A DNA stretch of 64,000 nucleotides from Sipunculus nudus. Taxonomy: Eukaryota; Annelida; Sipuncula; Golfingiida; Sipunculidae. The position numbers were made by a program, and so were the translations under genes. The notes under the pieces were generated by a model, which was not told the DNA's origin, made no database searches, and saw only the letters and a list, made by a program, of their open reading frames with translations. Shown here in pieces: positions 36,190 to 48,599 of this stretch (positions within the stretch are counted from its first letter, which is position 1; each line of letters begins with the position of its first letter). The stretch spans positions 99,001-163,000 of the forward strand of contig CM049309.1 of the NCBI GenBank assembly GCA_026874595.1. Direction: 5' to 3'.

Positions 36190-37637
36190 ACTGACCTATT
36201 GTAAACAATGAAGACTTGGTACTTGGAAACTTGAATAAAATCTACAGTTTTTGATCAATTAGTTTCAAATTTCAGATTTTAACAGATGAAATGCTAATGT
36301 GTACATGCTGTGAAAATTAAATCTACAGCACTAACAGGAAAAATTTAAATATTTTTATTTTTTAAATGGTATCAGGAAAAAAGAAAAGTTTTCTAAACTA
36401 TGAAACTAATACATGTGTTAAAATTAATCCAAGGATCAAAACACCCAATATATTATACCAGGAGCAAACTGGAGTTGAGAATGTTTAATTTTATGAACTG
36501 AAATAAAGGATCAGCAATATAAATTTTGATTATTTAGCCAGTATCATGTAACAACTGATACAACCATGAGTTATAAGTCAAACAAATTAAAATCTTTAAT
36601 GAGCACTCTGATGAACATCCACACTTTCATAGCAATACATCACTTTGTGGACACAATTAAATGTGCACTTTAATCATTGTAACCCTGGTGGTACAATACA
36701 AAATCTAAAATGTAACATAGCAAAAAATAAAATAAAATACAGAAAATTATAACATTCATCTAGTTTATACACCAGCTGGTGGGTGGGAGTGCAGGGCAGA
36801 GGGGAAGCCTGCTAGTAGTGGCCAAGCTAAGCCAAAGCAAGCTGCATGGGGTGGGTTACATAATGCAAGTGAAGACTATTACTAGGTGGGCCAGATGTAA
36901 ACAAGACTTGACATGGTGTATGAAAACTTGAATAAAAGCTACTCTTTTCAAACAATTCCTTTGAAATTTCAGATTTTAAAAGATAAAATCCTTATGTATA
37001 TATGCTGTGAAAATTAAATCAACAGTGCTTACAGGGAAAAAACGTGCCATTGCCAAAGTTGGACAAAATTTAAGGTACTGATTTTTTATTTATGCTAATA
37101 ACCTGAAAAATTTGCAAAATTCAGATCTAATTTTGGGTAAACAATTGAATCTTGATTAAATAAAGTTGTATTCCTGAAAAAAAAGGCTCCAGCTTCAGCA
37201 ATTCTCATGTTAAGTGAGCAAATATATTTCCTGATTTTTAAGAAACTGCATTATATTTGGGCCCATAACTTCAAAATAATACCAAATACTAACCTAATTT
37301 TTAGGTATGTGCATAGAAAATTTATGGAAAAATATGAATACTAAATATGATCAAAAACAGATCAGTGGTTTTGATATTAGGCAGCTTTGAAGTGTAACAA
37401 CTGCTCTTTTATAGAAAACGGAGGTTTTTCCTTAATATCTCGAAGGAACGAAGTCCTAATGACCCAATTTTGGGTATGGTAGGAGATTTTGGGGACATCT
37501 ATTGGTATGCAGAATTTTGGATTCGTAGGTCCAACAGTTTTAAAATGTGCCCTGTTAACGGACGGCCGGCCGGACGAACGATGGACAAAGGACCATGACT
37601 ATAGCTCAGATGACTTATAGTCAGCTGAGCTAAAAAT
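36190..37637 (+). mobile_element. AT-rich HINE-type element with intact right end (G)
   Basis: It contains module phrases AACTTGAATAAAA, GTTTTGATATTAGGCAG and CTTAATATCTCGAAGGAACG, then a GGACGG tract (37558-37590), a hairpin (37604-37630) and TAAAAA. The left end is not clear; unrelated AT-rich DNA lies at 36360-36880. Confidence 0.65.
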
Positions 37638-37799
37638 GGAAAACATTACCTCAAGTCTAAAAATAATCACTTAACATGCCAACATGTTGGAAAAAGGCTG
37701 AGGTAGCACCATTATAGGTTAGAATGGAAGACACTTTAAAAGATCAACATGCGACACAAACTTACAGGAATCTGGTAGGACAACAGGTTAATAAGTGCT

Positions 37800-38145
37800 T
37801 TTTATAAATATATACTTTTGTTTAATTGGTGATTTGTATGAATGTGTACAATTGGTTAACTGGTGTTTTGTATGAAATTGTACAATTTGTGATGTGAATG
37901 AATGTGTAATAATATTGATTATTTGTGATTTGTATAATTGTGTACTATTGGTTGCTTGGTGCTTTGTATGAAAGTGCAACGTTGGTTAATTGGTGCTTTG
38001 TATGAATGTGCAGTATTGGTGCTTTGTATGAATGTGTACTATTGGTTAATTGGGGCTTTGTATGAATGTGTACTATTGGTTAATTGGGGCTTTGTATGAA
38101 AGTGCAACGTTGGTTAATTGTTGCTTTGTTAGAATGTGTACTATT
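37800..38145. repeat. Tandem repeat, ~34-38 bp unit
   Basis: Units of TTGGTTAATTGGTGCTTTGT and ATGAATGTGTACTA repeat about nine times, cleanest at 37975-38110. A stray copy lies at 39903-39955. Confidence 0.85.
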
Positions 38146-38515
38146 GAATATTCTAGGTCCAGTCATTATGATTTGTGCTCTTTTTACAGATGACAGCAGC
38201 TTTTAAGGTCTCAAAATTAGAGGAAAAATCATAAAAAGTCGAAAAAATACAGGTGGCGCCACCAGTCTGCAGAAACTGACGAAACACTCCATGATCAATA
38301 TCCATGCAAAGAATCATGGTGATCAATGCATTACTTGTTCAGATACTCGAGCTTTTGTATCAAATTTTCCTTTATTTTTGGGGATGTCAATATAGAAGAT
38401 TCCACTTCCAGGTCCAGCGGTTACGATTTGTGCCTGGTTAACGGACGGACGGATGACGGACAAAGGATGATCGCTAAAGCTGAGATGACTTACACCAACA
38501 TGAGCACCTTATGAC
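38146..38515 (+). repeat. Decayed HINE-like right-end fragment
   Basis: One 338-type monomer with GGTGGCGCCACC (38253), an internal deletion, a short GGACGG tract, and a broken hairpin at 38480. Confidence 0.65.
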
Positions 38516-38833
38516 ATTATACAGGGCCTGGGAAATACGTTCCTCTAAAATCTAACCGAGTCGCCACCTAGTGAAGCGGCAGGCAACTACTTTTCTACGT
38601 TCTAATTTGAAAACAAATAAATAAAGCTATCGCCTCAGGAAAAGTATCACGTCCGACATTTCCACGCATATGTGACTGTTAAACATGTTTAATGGTGGCA
38701 GGAATAGGCATTTTACCTAAAAAATTAAACGTAAAACGTGGACGTATTTACTCACCTGCTCACCGAGGCAGGTGCCTAATAGAAGTTAAGTTCGAAATGA
38801 ACAATTGAACATAGCACTACTACTTGTCACTAC

Positions 38834-38896
38834 CTTGTAGGAACTTTCCTCCTGCGAGAGAAGTAGGTCCAAATCCAAAGCAAATGCAGTTGTCAT
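38834..38896 (-). CDS. Candidate first coding exon, unknown protein
   Basis: ATG at 38896 opens 21 codons (MTTAFALDLDLLLSQEESS and two more) ending AAG before GTAGTG. Upstream on the minus strand, 160-175 bp before the ATG, lie an ATTGG/CCAAT box (39058-39062) and an adjoining E2F-like GGCGGGCGC (39061-39069). The acidic, leucine-rich start is protein-like but no family is recognised. Possible next exon starts (for example after CACTAG near 38576) lead quickly to stops, so this may be a truncated gene. Confidence 0.3.
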
Positions 38897-39054
38897 ATAC
38901 GATCTATGATCTCGTAAAACACTCTGTATATCATACGAACGTTTTAATTCTCGCGTTTCACTGATGTTAAATTTGTTTAGAATTATACGCTCAGAACTGA
39001 TTAGTTGATCTAAATGCCAGCGTATTAATATATTTAACCCCAGCTGTTTGACAG

Positions 39055-39072
39055 GAAATTGGCGGGCGCGTC
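39055..39072 (-). promoter_or_regulatory. CCAAT plus E2F-like site
   Basis: ATTGGCGGGCGCG joins an inverted CCAAT box to an E2F-type core. Placement upstream of the minus-strand ATG at 38896 is suggestive only. Confidence 0.3.
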
Positions 39073-39509
39073 AAAATACTCCGCTTCACTTGAGTTTACG
39101 TCCGCTAACACAACATAGGGCCGTGTTGAATAGGCCCAACCGCATGCATATAAGGTGTATCGTATATTATATTTAATGTAAAGTAATATAAACAGGTTAA
39201 GGTTATTAAAGAAGAATTGTTCAGGACCTGACAATACCTTAGTAATCCATTCAGGTTTCCCTTGAAGTTGACAAGAAAAGAGTTCCTATTTTTTTTTTCG
39301 ATTATTCCGCCATTGTACATTACAGTAAAACCTCCGCACCTGGTTGTATTTCGGTCATCTCCCTTCATAATAGCTTCTTAAATCGGGAATGTCACTTTTG
39401 CAATATAACCGTACGCAATCACCTTACGTGAAGGTTTAGCGGGAACAGTCACTGCAAAGGAATTGTCAGATTCATATTTTCAATGTTATCTTGTCATTCA
39501 TATTACAGG

Positions 39510-39700
39510 CGTGGATCGAGGGGGGGGGGGGGGGGGGCTGCTCTCAACAAACGACATTTTTTAGACAAATCCCATGCATGACAGGGGGTTTGGTGGGTCT
39601 AGACCCTTCCCTGCTCTCAACCAACGACCTTTTTATTTAGAAATTTTTTATGCATGACGCCCGTTGACCCCTCCCTGTAAAAAATCCTTGATGCGTGCCT
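39510..39700. repeat. Repeat with an 18-G run and an internal duplication
   Basis: An 18-base G run (39520-39537) is followed by two copies of CTGCTCTCAAC(A/C)AACGAC about 70 bp apart, each ending near ATGCATGAC. Confidence 0.7.
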
Positions 39701-39743
39701 GCATTATTGTCAAATTTAATATTGGGCAGGTCCTATATTGTTA

Positions 39744-39763
39744 CTGGTCTCTTAAGAGACCAG
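39744..39763. other. 20-bp perfect palindrome
   Basis: CTGGTCTCTTAAGAGACCAG, no spacer. Confidence 0.9.
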
Positions 39764-40079
39764 CTCATTCCATACAACTGTGCAGTTCGCCACCGATTCT
39801 CTTTACATATTCAGGTCATTATAAATAACCTGTAAAACTCTGGCGTCGTTTTTTATCCGTTTTTGCGGACCCGAACCCAATTGGTCAGACCTTGATCGAC
39901 ATGTACTATTGGTGCTTAAATTTGTATGAATGTGCACCCTTTGTTCATTGGTGCTTGATTTCCTGATGTTCAAATGTACTGTTTCGTTGGTTCAGCTTGC
40001 TAGCCGACCCACTCCTCAGGTACAAACTGAAATGATAATGTGTGAATTTAGTCCCCCTGATAGCACGTATACGAGGGGC

Positions 40080-43000
40080 CCACGTGGGTATATATGGGCT
40101 TCACATGGGCAGACATGGGCACGGGCGGACACAGGTAGTGGCCACATGGGGCCCATGAGGGCATTGTCCAGATTGTCCTACATTGTTCCACATGTGGGTC
40201 CATGGCGGGTCCCATGTGGCATGTTCGTATTTGTAACATAAAATAAAAAACAAAGATATATTATTAAATCTTTGAGATGTAATTAATTAACTGCGAAATT
40301 GTTCTACGTGACGTATTTTCATGTTTTTGTCTATTTAAACTCATCACAAGATTTACTTCTGAACTGAGATTAGGTCGTGGGAGCCACGTGGTTAAGTCAC
40401 AAGGGTCCTGCCAGGCTAGCCCATGTAATACCAGTATAAACATCACGTTTCTGGAAAATAACCATACAACGTCTATTTACCCAGCCAAAATATCCTGTAG
40501 TTTACTATTTACATGTAAAGTAACCTATAGGGGTTTATATAAAAATATAGGAAACTAATTAGTAGTATTTGGGGCATTATAGTCAATTTTCAATGCCTCT
40601 AGGAAAATCACAGCTAGAAATAGGACCCCATAGTAAAATATGGGAAACTAAGGTAACATGATGAATATTATGGTCAATTTTCAATACCTATAGAAAAATC
40701 TTAATTAAATGTAGGAGTCTGTAGTCACAAAAAGGAAAGTTTAGTAATGTGGAGTATTTTTTGTCAATTTTCAAAGCATATATTAGTTTGTAGTTTCCTT
40801 TAATATCATTTTATGTAACATAATTTAGAATATTACTAGAAAATAATCAGATAAATAATTTTTTGTTATAAAATATCAATAAAATAATTTATTTCCAATT
40901 CATATTATTGAATATGGGCGGACACTGGTAGTGCCCACATGGGGCCATGAGGGCATTGTCCAGATTGTCCTGCCTTGTTCCACATGTGGTCCCATGCGGC
41001 ATGTTCGCATTTGTTGCAAAAAATTATAAAACGATATATTATTAATTTTTTTGAGAAGTAATCAATTAACTGCGAAATTGTTCTCCTTGACGTATTTTCA
41101 AGTTTTTGTCTATTTAAACTCATCATAAGATTTACTTCTGAACTGAAATTAGGTCGAAGGAGCCAAGTGGGTTAAGTCACAAAGGTCCCGCCAGGCTAGC
41201 CCATGAAATACAAGTATAAACATCACTTTTCTGGATAATAACCATATCAAATCCGTATTTACCCAGCCAAAATTTCCTTTAGTTTACTGTTTACATGTAT
41301 AGTAACCTACAGGGGTTATATAAAAATATAAGAAGCTAATTAGTAATATTTGGAAATCACACCTAGCAATAGAACCCCATAGTAACATACAGGAAACTAT
41401 GGTAACATGATGAGTATTATAGTCAATTTTCAATATCTATAGAAAAATCTTAATTAACTGCAGGAGTCTGTAGTCACATAAAAAGAAACTTTTGTCACTT
41501 GAAGTATTTATTGTCAATTTTCAAAGCATATATCAGTTTGTAGTTTCCATTAATATCATTTCATATAACATAATTTAGAAAATTATTAGATAATAATCAG
41601 ATAAGTAATTTTTTTGTTATAAAATATTAATAAATAATTCATTTCTAATTCATATTATTGAATATGGGCGGACACAGGTAGTGCCCACATGGGGCCCATG
41701 AGGGCATTTTCAAGATTGCACTGCATTATTTCACATGTGGGCCCATGGCGGGTCCCATGTGGCATGTTCGTATTTGTTACAAAAAAAATAAAAACAATGA
41801 TATATTATTAAATCTTTGAGAAGTAATTAATTAACTGCGAAATTGTTCTACGTGACGTATTTTCATGTTATTTTGTCTATTTAAACTCATCACGAGATTT
41901 ACTTCTGAACTGAGATTAGATTCAAAAGGGTCCCGCCAGGCTAGCCTATGTAATACCAGTATAAACATCACTATTCTGGATAATAACCATATCAAATCCG
42001 TATTTACCCAGCCAAAAGTTCCCATATTTTACTATTTACATGTATAGTAACATACAGGGGTAACATTAAAATATAGGAAACTAATTAGTAATATTTGGGG
42101 TATTATAGTCAATTTTCAATGCCTCTAGGAAAATCACACCGAGCAGTAGGCCTCCATAGTAACATATAGGAAACTATGGTAACATGATGAATATTATAGT
42201 CAATTTCCGATACCTATAGAAAAATCTTAATTTACTGCAGGAGTCTGTAGTCACATAAATGAAAACTTTAGTAACGTGAAGTATATTTTGTCAATTTTCA
42301 AAGCATATATTAGTTTGTAGTTTCCATTAATATTACTATTATTTTATAAAACATAATTAAGAATATTAATAAAAAATCAGAACAATATATTTCGTTATAA
42401 AATATTAATATTAATATTAATTATTATTTATTTCTTATTCATATTATTGAATCAGGGCGGACACAGGTATTGCCCACATGGGGCCCATGAGGGCATTGTC
42501 CAGATTGTCCTGCATTGTTCCACATGTGGGCCCATGGCGGGTCCCATGTGGCATTTTCGTATTTGTTACAAAAAATAAAAAACAATGATATATTATTAAA
42601 TCTTTGAGATGTAATTAATTAACTGCTAAATTGTTCCACGTGACGTATTTTCATGTTTTTGTCTATTTGAACTCATCACATGATTTACTTCTCAACTGAG
42701 ATTAGGTTGAGGGAGCCATGTGGGTTAAGTCACAAGGGTCCCGCCAGGCTAGCCCAAGTAATACCAGAATAAACATCACGTTTCTGGATAATAACCATAT
42801 AAAGTCTGTATTTACCCAGCCAAAATATCCTATAGTTTACTATTTACATGTATAGTTACCTATAGGGGTTATATTAAAATACAGGAAACTAATTAGTATT
42901 ATGTGGGGGTATTATAGTCAATTATCAATGCCTCTAGGAAAATCACACCTAGCAATAGGACCCCGCATAGTTACATACAGGAAACTATGTTAACATGATG

Positions 43001-44400
43001 AGTATTATAGTCAATTTTCAATACCTATAGAAAAATCTTAATTAACTGCAGGAGTCTGTAGTCACATAAAAGGAAACTTTTGTCACGTGAAGTTTTTATT
43101 GTCAATTTTCAAAGCATATATTAGTTTGTAGTTTCCATTTATATCATTTTATATAACATTATTTAGAATATTATTAGAAAATAATCAGATAAGTAATTTT
43201 TTGTTATAAAATATTAATAAAATAATTTATTTCTAATTCATATTATTGAATATGGGCGGACACAGGTAGTGCCCACATGGGGCCAATGAGGGCATTGTCC
43301 AGATTGCACTGCATTGTTCCAGATGTGGGCCCATGGCGGGTCCCATGTGGCATGTTCGTATTTGTTACAAAAAAATTATAAAAACAATGATATATTATTA
43401 AATCTTTGAGAAGTAATTAATTAACTGCGAAATTGTTCTACGTGACGTATGTTCATGTTTTTTTATCTATTTAAACTCATCACAAGATTTACTTCTCAAC
43501 CTAGATTAGGTCGAGGGAGCCACGCGGGCTAATTCACAAGGGTCCCTCCAGGCTAGCCTATGTAATACCAGTATAAACATCACTTTTCTGGATAATAAAC
43601 ATATAAAGTCTGTATTTACCCAGCCAAAATATCCTATAGTTTACTATTTACATGTATAGTAACCTATAGGGGTTACAGAAAAATATAGGAAACGAAGAAG
43701 TAATATTTGGGGTATTATAGTCAATTTTCAATGCCTCCATGAAAATCACAGCTTGGAATAGGACCCCATAGTAACATATAGGAAATTAGGGTAACATGAT
43801 GAATATTATAGTCAATTTTCCATACCTAAGGAAAATTCTTAATTAACTGCAGGAGTCTATAGTCGCATATAAGAAACTTAAGTAACGTGGAGTATTTTTG
43901 TCAATTTCAAAGCATATATTAGTTTGTAGTTTCCTTTAATATCATTTTATGTAAGCATAAAGTAAAGCTATAGTTTATATTAAAATAACTATCATTAATA
44001 TAACATAATATAGAACAGTACTAGTGCATGTAGGTAGTGCCCACATGGGGCCCATGAGGACATTGTCCAGTTTGTCCTGCATTGTTCCCCATGTGGGCCC
44101 ATGGCGGGCCCCACGTGGCATGTTCGTTTGGTTACATAAAATAAACAACAATGATATATTATTAAATCTTTGAAAAGTAATTATAAAACTGCGAAATTGT
44201 TCTACGTGACGTATTTTCATGTATTTGTCTATTTAAACACATCGCGGGATTTACTTCTGAAATAAGATTAGGTCGAGGGAGAAAGGTGGGTTAAGTCACA
44301 AGGGTCCCTCCAGGATTGTCGATGTAATACCCATATAAACATCACGTTTCTGGATAATAACCATATAAAGTCCGTATTATATACATCTCTAGTAACCTAT
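40080..44400 (+). repeat. ~790-bp tandem array
   Basis: GGGCGGACAC(A/T)GGTAGTG recurs near 40120, 40914, 41664, 42454 and 43252, with a partial unit near 44030; spacings are 750-798 bp. Each unit holds a GC-rich core with GGGGCCCATGAGGGCATTGT and GTGGGCCCATGGCGGGTCCC, then ~600 bp of AT-rich sequence. Open frames are short and not conserved. The class (satellite or tandemly amplified transposon) is undecided. Confidence 0.9.
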
Positions 44401-44798
44401 ATATTGCAATAAGAGGCATAATGATAGTTATAATGAAAATAATATATTCATAGTATTAAAAAATATCATATTAATGATAAATTATCAGATAAATAAATAT
44501 TATAAAATATTAATAAAATAATTTAATTTTTAGCTTATTTATATTTTTATTTCAAATGAATCTTATATTTATTTAACTTAATTAGAACAACTTTAATTGG
44601 ATATCAGGTTTTAATATATCTCATATTTTCAGGAAACCCTTAACTAATCTTCAAAATGTCAGATTTATATCTTGACCGTTTGTTTATACTGTGCAATTTC
44701 AAGCAATTTTAACTGATGAATATAACGTGCACACAGTCTGACGGCATATTTGCTTACAACGAAAGAACTATTTCGTGTAGCGTAATCCGCGGTCTCTT

Positions 44799-44872
44799 TG
44801 ACGTCACGCTGCGTGTGGGCCCGCGTAGTGATAAGAAGGAGTGCACTATAGTCATGTCGTCTGCTGGGCGGG
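44799..44872 (+). promoter_or_regulatory. Possible promoter: CRE and GC box
   Basis: A perfect TGACGTCA (44799-44806) and a GGGCGGG (44866-44872) lie in a CpG-rich island within AT-rich DNA, about 200-250 bp before the ATG at 45058. Confidence 0.35.
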
Positions 44873-45057
44873 ACTGTCAGGCGGGGATATTTCGGCATGT
44901 GGAACACTAAGTTTCGTTAAGAAGTTCATAATTTTATAGTTTCTACGTTCTATACACTTCATTTTCACAGAGGATACAATATTACTGGAGTACGCTTTTT
45001 CTACAGTGTTTGATAAACGGTTAAGCGCAGCGAGTTGCGGAATTGTCGTCAGCCAAA

Positions 45058-45152
45058 ATGGCTATGTCAAGGTCTCAAGGACGCTGGCTTGTATTCCGGG
45101 ATGTTCGGTGTCCGAAGTCGGAGGGCCTGCAAGACGCAAATAAATTGCTATG
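45058..45152 (+). CDS. Candidate first coding exon, unknown protein
   Basis: GCCAAAATGG is a good animal start context. The frame reads MAMSRSQGRWLVFRDVRCPK and about 11 more residues, then meets GTGAGC at 45153, a strong donor. With that donor the next exon must not begin with A, and the obvious downstream acceptors (45383, 45764, 45934) all do, so the join is unresolved. A polyadenylation signal AATAAA near 46530 could close such a gene. A non-coding transcript is possible. Confidence 0.3.
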
Positions 45153-45219
45153 GTGAGCCATGGATTACTGACAAACTATGCCATATGACCATGAATAATC
45201 ACGTCATGCTCTTTAAATG

Positions 45220-46600
45220 AATCAATAATGTTACATTTTCACACGGTTTATCTATTACGTAGTGTTAGTGTTATTGTTAAAGATTGTCATGTTAATTTTA
45301 AAATTTAATATTTTTTTATACAAATAACAATGTCACTGTAACTGTAAGTATATAGAAGTATATGTAAATACTTTTTTTTGCAGATGTACATATAGGCTGT
45401 CATGTTGCCTTTTTTACTCTATATATCATGCCTTATCATGTATTATTTACACATTTTTTAAGGTTATTACCTATATTGGGCTGGTTATTATTCAGAATTT
45501 GTAACATCATGACCATATTTTAAAAAAAATTATCCATTAGGGTTTCAGTTCCTTTTCTTTTTTTACCTACAGTAATAGGAAGTTTCATATTAAGTTCCCT
45601 ATAATAAAAAAAATCAATATGCTAATTAAATTATGTTATATTATTAATATATTTTGAAAATAGTTTGGTTTAGAGCAGTTCATGCAGATAATTCTAGTAA
45701 ATCTGACACCTGATATCATGTGTCTTTGTATAGTATGCATGCTATGGTTTGTGGTTTTTTTTAGATCCACAGACAACAGGGAAAATTTAGTCCACATCGT
45801 TTAATAGTATTAAAATGGATTTTTTTTTTATGAATAATATTCAAAGTTGATAATATTTTTTTTTAATGTTAGTTTTTTTAAGTTCCTATTGTAAGTTAAG
45901 TATTTAAAAATATTAAAACAAAGTTTTCTGCTTTAGATATATGGGAAAACCCACATGAAAAAAAACCCTGGAGAGAACTCAACCCAACTTCCTATTCAAG
46001 CCCATACATATTGTCATTTTGGAGAACACTGCAGGGAATGTCCAGGCAAGCAAAATAACAATGGATCTGGATCCTATGTTCTGAACAATTGATGAGTTCA
46101 ATATAAAATTTACTCCATTAATGCACTCATTATATGTATTCAAAGGATAGTAGCACAAGTTGGAATAGGTGAAAGTCACACCAGGAACTCAGATTTTACA
46201 GACATATATTTCGAATCTTTTTATGGAAGATTTATTGATACCAGGAATTATTCTATCTTTCAAGAATCCCTTTTTTGCGAAAGAAGGATTATTTATGTGC
46301 TGTTAATTTTAAAAAGGTCAAAGTGGAGCCTAAATTGATGAATGGTGAATTTCTTGTTAAAAGAAAAAAACAATTTTCAGATGGGATGTGGCACATATAT
46401 AAAGGACCATAGAAAAGCGTAGAATAATCCCTTGGTAGATATAGTACTTTCAAGTTTCAGATGTATATTATCCATGTTATTTTGTAATTCTAAATAATGT
46501 TTGTAATTAACATTCTGGTGAACCACCAATAAAGTATGAAGTCCTTAATATTATGTTCAGAGTGATTTATTTGCTTTGAAAATTTCCCATTCAGTCTAGG
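45220..46600. other. AT-rich DNA, possible intron and 3' region
   Basis: Pyrimidine-AG acceptors occur at 45383, 45764 and 45934. After the last, a 42-codon frame (WENPHEKKPWRELNPTSYSS in its first half) ends in TAA. Nothing more is supported. Confidence 0.25.
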
Positions 46601-46611
46601 GATAATTATAT

Positions 46612-47000
46612 GTTGAGCTCAGCTGACTTAAAGTCATCTGAGCTATAGCCATGTCCATTGTCCGTCGTCCGGGCGTCCGTCCGTTAGTAGGGTATTTTTT
46701 GTAACCGTTGGACATATGAATCCGAAATGCAGCATATGGTAAGATGTCCTCCCAAAAAAAAACCTACCATACCGAAAATTGCGTCGCTCAACTTCGTTCC
46801 TTTTAAATATTTAGGTAAAAATTAAATTTTCCATTTAAAGCCAGTTCTTAACTTTCAAGATCATCAAAACTTCTGATCTGATATTGATCATATTTGATAT
46901 AAATATTTCTCTATATATTTGCCATGTACATACCAGAAATTAGTCAGTATTGTGTAATTTCTTGAAGTTGTGAGCCCTTTCTTAATTATAAGGCCTTACA
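46612..47000 (-). mobile_element. HINE-like element right end, minus strand
   Basis: GAGCTCAGCTGACTTAAAGT to TCTGAGC (46615-46642) is the reverse of the right-end hairpin. A reversed GGAC tract and the reverse of the AT-rich module seen at 29350-29580 follow. It is the only copy in this orientation, and the rest of the element is not visible. Confidence 0.75.
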
Positions 47001-48000
47001 TATTTAATAAAAAGTATCTCTAACAAAGAAATGGACAGTGATGGGAAGAAGAAGGGAAAAAAATTAAAAAAAAATAAATATAATTCAAACATTAAAGATA
47101 TGAAAACCGCCATTTTTCCATATAAATTTTGCAAATGATGACATGAATAGATAGGAACTATATGTTCCCTTTTACAATGAGTAGTGCAAATAAAGTATTC
47201 TCAGTATCTACAGGATATCCTCATTATTTTCTTGATGGGCCAGTGAAAAACTTTTAAAAAATCAAGATTTTTTTTTTAAAACTTTTATCAATTTAAACAT
47301 TTTTGTAAAACTAATCAGTCCATTAAATCATTTTTGTAAAACCAATCAATCTATTTTTCGTACTTAAACTACTTGAAAGTTTATAATAACCGGTATAGGA
47401 CACTTGTTGCAAATTAAACTATTAAGTTTAGTATGTTATATGGTCGGTGGCAATAAAAAGCTAACAACAAGTAAAGGAAAGTTCAGGCAAATAAAAATAG
47501 CCATGTAATATACAATTCGAATTACAAACGCACATGTTAGCAATATCAGGGTTCATCAGAGCCACCCAGTCAGAAATCTAGAAAAATAAGCAAACAGTCT
47601 TTTTCTTTAAAATATCACTTAAAACATCTTTAAGATAGGATCTATCTGTTGTCAATCATCAAAAAAAAACCCTCAGAAACACATTTAAAAAAACACAAAA
47701 TGTAAAATATGGTGAAACTATACCAGTCGGGAATTTAATCATATATATCAAATTAATTAAAAGTTTAACCCTTAGAAATATAAACAAATGCAAGGAAAAA
47801 TAACAAACTAATATAAACAAATATATCAAACGTAGATATATAATGATGAACATCATTTTAGAATTTTTTTTTTTGCATCAAACGATTCGGTGCCCTTAGA
47901 ATAGCGGTATAACGTGGCATTGGCCATAAATAACACAGGTGCCTATCGCAATTTTTAGCATTTTCATTGTGTGTATATTTTATTAAAGAGTTTATTTGCA
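47001..48000. other. AT-rich DNA, nothing recognised
   Basis: No frame, repeat end or signal that I can support. Confidence 0.5.
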
Positions 48001-48330
48001 TAAGACGACCTACCGGGCTTCCATGCGATTAGCTGCGATCGCCCAGCAGCCCTAGAAAGAGAGCCAATCAGAGATTCATAGTACACTACGCGCATGCGAG
48101 TGTAGTTTCATTCATGTGGTTTCATAACGGGAAATAGTCCGTGCATGTGCAACAATTCCAGTGCTCACAAATGCGATGCTGCAAGCGATCAAATATCCAA
48201 ATTAGCTTATTTCATTCTGAATTTTCAAAATCAAAACCTCATAGTCACATGTTCGCAGCCATTTTAACAGAGAGATTTAAATCTAGGTCGGCTTTTTCCG
48301 CCTTCGGCCTTAGGATTGCCTGCAGAGGAT

Positions 48331-48520
48331 TTATCCACGCGATGTCAAGAATGTCGCTATAGTCCGTGACCCTCCGTGGAGGTTTATTCCGAAACTGAGC
48401 TCGGCAGGACCATATAAAAGCCGGACATTTTCGGACACCTCGTGGAGAATATTACAAACCTCGCTGATATTATTTTGAATGTTTTCAAAAGTAAGCGGTC
48501 CATCATTACAAGTAGAATAA
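48331..48520 (-). CDS. Candidate terminal exon, unknown protein
   Basis: The minus-strand frame contains GPLTFENIQNNISEVCNILH, then VRLLYGPAELSFGINLHGGS, and ends TAA at about 48333. The amphipathic helix-like first half and the alternating second half look protein-like in a GC-richer island; no family is recognised. A possible acceptor (GCCAG) sits at 48521. The overlapping plus-strand frames are less convincing. Confidence 0.3.
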
Positions 48521-48599
48521 CTGGCTATTATCAAAAAATTTAATTTGCATAATACGTAATAAATATGGGGGGGGAGCTGCGTTAAAATATACACGATCG

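Noticed and set aside
35861-36208. Arg/Glu- and Ser/Leu-rich frames
   Set aside because: Translation of a GA microsatellite.
1155-38515. CRISPR-like or riboswitch-like interpretation of the regularly spaced palindromes
   Set aside because: Monomers are hundreds of bases long and homogeneous, without unique spacers, in a eukaryotic transposon context.
40048-44220. Small frames in the 790-bp units (MGPMWALP type)
   Set aside because: Translations of GGGCCCATG words, not conserved in length between units.
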